From contig NZ_LOAS01000002.1 of assembly GCF_001558155.1 (NCBI RefSeq), positions 124,001-188,000 on the forward strand: DNA of 64,000 bases. The letters are read 5' to 3'. Positions within the stretch are counted from its first letter, which is position 1, and each line of letters opens with the position of its first letter. The notes under the pieces were generated by a model that saw nothing but the letters and a program-made list of their open reading frames with translations, was not told the origin of the DNA and did not search any database. Positions 63,176 through 64,000 of this stretch are shown in pieces. Origin of the DNA: Aliiruegeria sabulilitoris. Its GTDB lineage: Bacteria; Pseudomonadota; Alphaproteobacteria; Rhodobacterales; Rhodobacteraceae. The position numbers were made by a program, and so were the translations under genes.

Positions 63176-64000
63176 ATGGCCGATGCTGCCATTCATGGGC
63201 ATGACCATGAAGACGAGCGGGGATTTTTCACCCGCTGGTTCATGTCCACCAACCACAAGGACATCGGGATTCTCTACCTGATCGTCTCGGCCGCCGTCGG
63301 CTTCATTGCCGTCTTCTTCACCGTGCTGATGCGCATCGAGCTGATGACGCCGGGCGTCCAGCACATGTGCATGGAAGGCTTCCGGCTCTTCGCCAGTTCG
63401 ACTGAAGGCTGTACGCCGAACGGACATATCTGGAACGTGCTGATCACCGCCCACGGAATCCTGATGATGTTCTTCGTCGTCATCCCGGCGCTTTTCGGCG
63501 GTTTTGGCAACTATTTCATGCCGTTGCAGATCGGCGCGCCGGACATGGCGTTCCCGCGGCTCAATAACCTGAGCTTCTGGCTCTACGCTGCCGGTTGTAC
63601 GCTGGCGGTCTGTTCGGTGCTCTCGCCCGGCGGCAACGGCCAGCTCGGCTCCGGCGTGGGCTGGGTGCTCTATCCGCCACTTTCCGTGCGCGAAGGTGGC
63701 TTGTCGATGGATCTCGCGATCTTCGCCGTGCACGTTTCGGGCGCCAGCTCGATTCTCGGCGCGATCAACATGATCACCACCTTCCTCAACATGCGCGCAC
63801 CGGGCATGACGCTGCACAAGGTGCCGCTCTTTGCCTGGTCGATCTTCGTCACCGCCTGGCTGATTCTCCTGAGCTTGCCCGTTCTGGCCGGCGCGATCAC
63901 CATGCTGCTGACGGACCGCAATTTCGGCACTACCTTCTTCGATCCCGCCGGTGGCGGCGACCCGATCCTGTACCAGCACATCCTGTGGTTCTTCGGTCAC
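63176..64000 (+). CDS. ctaD: Cytochrome c oxidase subunit I (aa3-type), N-terminal part
   Basis: The catalytic subunit of the terminal oxidase. The visible 275 codons cover helices 1 to about 6: [15 protein letters not shown]93 in [11 protein letters not shown] as haem a ligand, [41 protein letters not shown], and the sequence ends at WFFGH, the beginning of the HPEVY copper-B site. The segment [11 protein letters not shown]...CTPNGHIWN in the first loop is the type seen in Rhodobacter ctaD. ATG 63176 has GGAGG six bases upstream. It is cut by the right edge. Confidence 0.95.
   Translation, partial: MADAAIHGHDHEDERGFFTRWFMSTNHKDIGILYLIVSAAVGFIAVFFTVLMRIELMTPGVQHMCMEGFRLFASSTEGCTPNGHIWNVLITAHGILMMFFVVIPALFGGFGNYFMPLQIGAPDMAFPRLNNLSFWLYAAGCTLAVCSVLSPGGNGQLGSGVGWVLYPPLSVREGGLSMDLAIFAVHVSGASSILGAINMITTFLNMRAPGMTLHKVPLFAWSIFVTAWLILLSLPVLAGAITMLLTDRNFGTTFFDPAGGGDPILYQHILWFFGH

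Overview
The window is GC-rich chromosomal DNA of an alphaproteobacterium, most likely a marine Rhodobacteraceae (Roseobacter-type) organism. The evidence is a ctaD gene with the Rhodobacter-type subunit I insertion, a Dor/Tor-type TMAO/DMSO reductase, taurine-pyruvate aminotransferase, an alphaproteobacterial NrtR-nadABC unit, and an intergenic inverted repeat carrying CCCGGGATATTT, a sequence common in that family. No rRNA, tRNA, CRISPR array, insertion sequence or phage gene was seen.

Layout. 1-3893 (minus): quinolinate/NAD synthesis (nadA-nadB-nadC, nadC cut by the window edge) behind the Nudix-type regulator nrtR, with two look-alike operators in the nadA promoter. 4004-6198: a dead tauR-like regulator beside an intact taurine-pyruvate aminotransferase. 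6245-11934 (minus): a LysR regulator and a branched-chain amino-acid-type ABC transporter. 12237-21806 (minus): a 3189-residue secreted SpvB/FG-GAP/Rhs protein ending in a Hint protease and a zinc deaminase-like toxin tip. 22067-24625 (plus): a YceI/OmpA protein and a caspase-like protein with a CxxCH motif.

24686-32513: a TMAO respiration locus made of a TorR-like regulator, pentahaem TorC, the molybdoenzyme TorA, a free-standing copy of the TorC C-terminal haem module, and a soluble hybrid sensor kinase. Two arrays of decameric direct repeats, one before torC and one before torA, look like TorR boxes. 32532-41353 (minus): a polyol/tetritol-type catabolic operon with a sugar ABC transporter, an SDR polyol dehydrogenase, DhaK, two DhaL proteins and a SorC-regulator/DhaK fusion. 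41560-42211: remains of an opine-dehydrogenase-like gene. 42635-47227 (plus): a two-protein PTS (EIIA-HPr-EI and EIICB, GlcNAc type). 47542-49608: a DEAD-box helicase with a Lys/Trp repeat tail.

49640-54605 (minus): a tightly packed, poorly characterised cluster (membrane sulfotransferase, 75-residue membrane protein, arylsulfotransferase-like propeller, GtrA flippase, HAD-UbiA fusion), which I read as a candidate surface-glycolipid sulfation pathway. 54816-57518: a small secreted cysteine-containing protein divergent from a BaeSR-like two-component system. 57662-64000: an OafA-like acyltransferase, lipB, a secreted peptidoglycan-binding-type protein, an SDR, and the start of ctaD.

The most unusual items are the Rhs-Hint-deaminase protein with no recognisable immunity gene beside it, the tor locus with its duplicated haem module and cytosolic sensor, the SorC-DhaK fusion operon, and the sulfotransferase/UbiA cluster.
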